6,711 nucleotides of DNA from an uncultured Caulobacterales bacterium (GTDB lineage Bacteria; Pseudomonadota; Alphaproteobacteria; Caulobacterales; Caulobacteraceae). Every line of letters starts with the position of its first letter. Positions within the stretch are counted from its first letter, which is position 1. The notes beneath the pieces were generated by a model. It worked only from the letters and a program-made list of their open reading frames with translations, ran no database searches and had not been told where the DNA came from. Shown piece after piece: positions 5,954 to 6,711 of this stretch. The position numbers and the translations under genes are program-made. Location of the stretch: positions 1-6,711 of the forward strand of contig CAISYT010000008.1 in NCBI GenBank assembly GCA_903889785.1, in the 5' to 3' direction.

Positions 5954-6442
5954 ATGTCCTGCGACGCCGTTTCCCTGTCCATCACCCTGTGGATGGCAGC
6001 GATGGGCCCCGGCCCGGTCGGCACGCCGGCGCTCAGTGGCCAGCTGGCCATAACCGCCCCGCCATCGGTGGCGCATGAGCCCTTGTTCGCGGGCATAGTG
6101 GGCCAGGCTGGCGGTCTGAAGAAAGGGGTCGAGGGATTCTGCACCATGGCCCCCGGAGATGCATCGGAACTGCTACCCCTGCCCGGTTTTGACGAAATTT
6201 CTCGCAAGATCGTCGCCCTGTCCGCGCTTGATGAAAAGGGCCGTATGGCGTTAGTGAATCGCGGCGCAACCGACGATCTCAAGTGCATCCTGCACTGCAT
6301 CAGCCAGGACCTGCCGGTGAAGCTCAAGGACGTCGCCGAGGCCAAGACGCCCAAGGCGCGAGACTTGGCCCTGCGCGACATGGTCTATCTGCTGAACGAC
6401 AACGTCGAGGTTATCACCTCACCGCCGCAACCGGCAGCGTAA
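5954..6442 (+). CDS. Unrecognised protein of 162 residues
   Basis: I do not recognise the family. The reading frame is credible: it has an ideal ribosome binding site, a candidate promoter, codons strongly biased to G or C in the third position and no overlap with a known gene. The N-terminal third is rich in Gly, Pro, Ala and hydrophobic residues (for example MAAMGPGPVGTPALSG, 14-29). It lacks the positive charge expected of a normal signal peptide, so export is unclear. Residues about 82-150 look helical and charged, with LSALDEKGRMALVNRGA (89-105), a C-x3-C pair (C111, C115) in DDLKCILHCISQDL, then KLKDVAEAKTPKARDLALRDMVYLL. Other cysteines are C3 and C63. It ends in a Pro/Ala tail. Its stop is only 3 nt from the stop of the convergent thioredoxin-domain gene; a functional link is not shown. 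Confidence 0.75.
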   Translation: MSCDAVSLSITLWMAAMGPGPVGTPALSGQLAITAPPSVAHEPLFAGIVGQAGGLKKGVEGFCTMAPGDASELLPLPGFDEISRKIVALSALDEKGRMALVNRGATDDLKCILHCISQDLPVKLKDVAEAKTPKARDLALRDMVYLLNDNVEVITSPPQPAA

Positions 6443-6445
6443 GGC

Positions 6446-6711
6446 CTAGGCAGGGATCGATGTCTTCAGCGCTGCAATCACCGCGCGGGGGGTCAGGAGC
6501 TGCGGCAGGATCTTCTCGCTGCCATCGGCGCTGTAGAGCAGGTAGAGCGGCACCCCGGCACGGCCGTGATCGGACAGGATCTTGGAAATTTCGGCGTTCT
6601 GATTGGTCCAGTCAGCCTTCATGTAAACGGTATTGGTCGCACCGAAGGCCTCGACCACTTTCGGATTGGCCAAGGTAGTGCGCTCATTAACCTGGCAGGT
6701 CACGCACCAGG
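6446..6711 (-). CDS. Thiol:disulfide interchange protein, DsbD/ScsB-like, C-terminal part only
   Basis: Only the last 87 codons or so are present; the gene continues past the right edge. The visible part is a thioredoxin-like domain of the kind that ends DsbD/ScsB proteins, which carry electrons from cytoplasmic thioredoxin across the inner membrane to periplasmic partners. It begins with the redox motif WCVTC (W from plus positions 6709-6707, cysteines at 6706-6704 and 6697-6695), followed by QVNERTTL, then YMKADWTNQN, the GVPLYLLY stretch with the cis-proline facing the active site, and LPQLLTPRAVIAAL near the end. The ADWT motif and the GVPLYL and PQLLTP segments favour the DsbD/ScsB family over a stand-alone thioredoxin. 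Membrane helices and the N-terminal domain cannot be seen here, so the exact subfamily is open. Confidence 0.85.
   Translation of the reverse strand, partial: WCVTCQVNERTTLANPKVVEAFGATNTVYMKADWTNQNAEISKILSDHGRAGVPLYLLYSADGSEKILPQLLTPRAVIAALKTSIPA

Noticed and set aside
5938..6381. Minus-strand frame of 147 codons opposite the 162-residue protein
   Set aside because: The plus-strand frame has the better ribosome binding site, candidate promoter and codon pattern; the minus-strand product shows no recognisable features.

Overview
The window looks like ordinary chromosomal DNA from a GC-rich alphaproteobacterium, most likely of the Caulobacter/Phenylobacterium/Asticcacaulis group (Caulobacterales). 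I infer this from the high GC at third codon positions, the alpha-type histidyl-tRNA synthetase motif 2 (WRNEKPGPARFRQF) and the short-form HisG with an adjacent HisZ. The genus is an inference from general knowledge; no search was run. I see no insertion sequence, prophage, CRISPR array, tRNA or rRNA.

Layout. Positions 38-559 (+) encode a periplasmic copper chaperone of the PCu(A)C family. Positions 560-908 are a non-coding gap between convergent genes, containing several stem-loops, including a clear intrinsic terminator (855-897) for the genes to its right. From 5835 down to 909 on the minus strand runs a compact four-gene block: pgi (glucose-6-phosphate isomerase), hisS (histidyl-tRNA synthetase), hisZ (ATP phosphoribosyltransferase regulatory subunit) and hisG (short-form ATP phosphoribosyltransferase). 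The junctions are 35 nt, 3 nt and a 1-nt TAATG overlap, so the block is probably one transcript. A divergent intergenic region (5836-5953) separates it from an unrecognised 162-residue protein on the plus strand (5954-6442). That gene has a good ribosome binding site and a candidate sigma70-type promoter. It converges, with only 3 nt between the stop codons, on the 3' end of a DsbD/ScsB-like thiol:disulfide interchange protein that runs off the right edge.

How the genes fit together. HisG and HisZ form the enzyme for the first committed step of histidine synthesis (ATP + PRPP). HisS, the ancestor-type paralogue of HisZ, uses the product by charging tRNA-His. The operon therefore holds both histidine-pathway entry and histidine use, led by a central sugar-phosphate enzyme. 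In this window HisZ can be compared directly with HisS: the catalytic arginine of the HisS RGLEYY motif is glycine in HisZ, and the anticodon-binding domain is absent.

I did not find a convincing new biological system. The items most worth a second look are the structured gap at 560-908, the unrecognised 162-residue protein, and the pgi-hisS-hisZ-hisG linkage.
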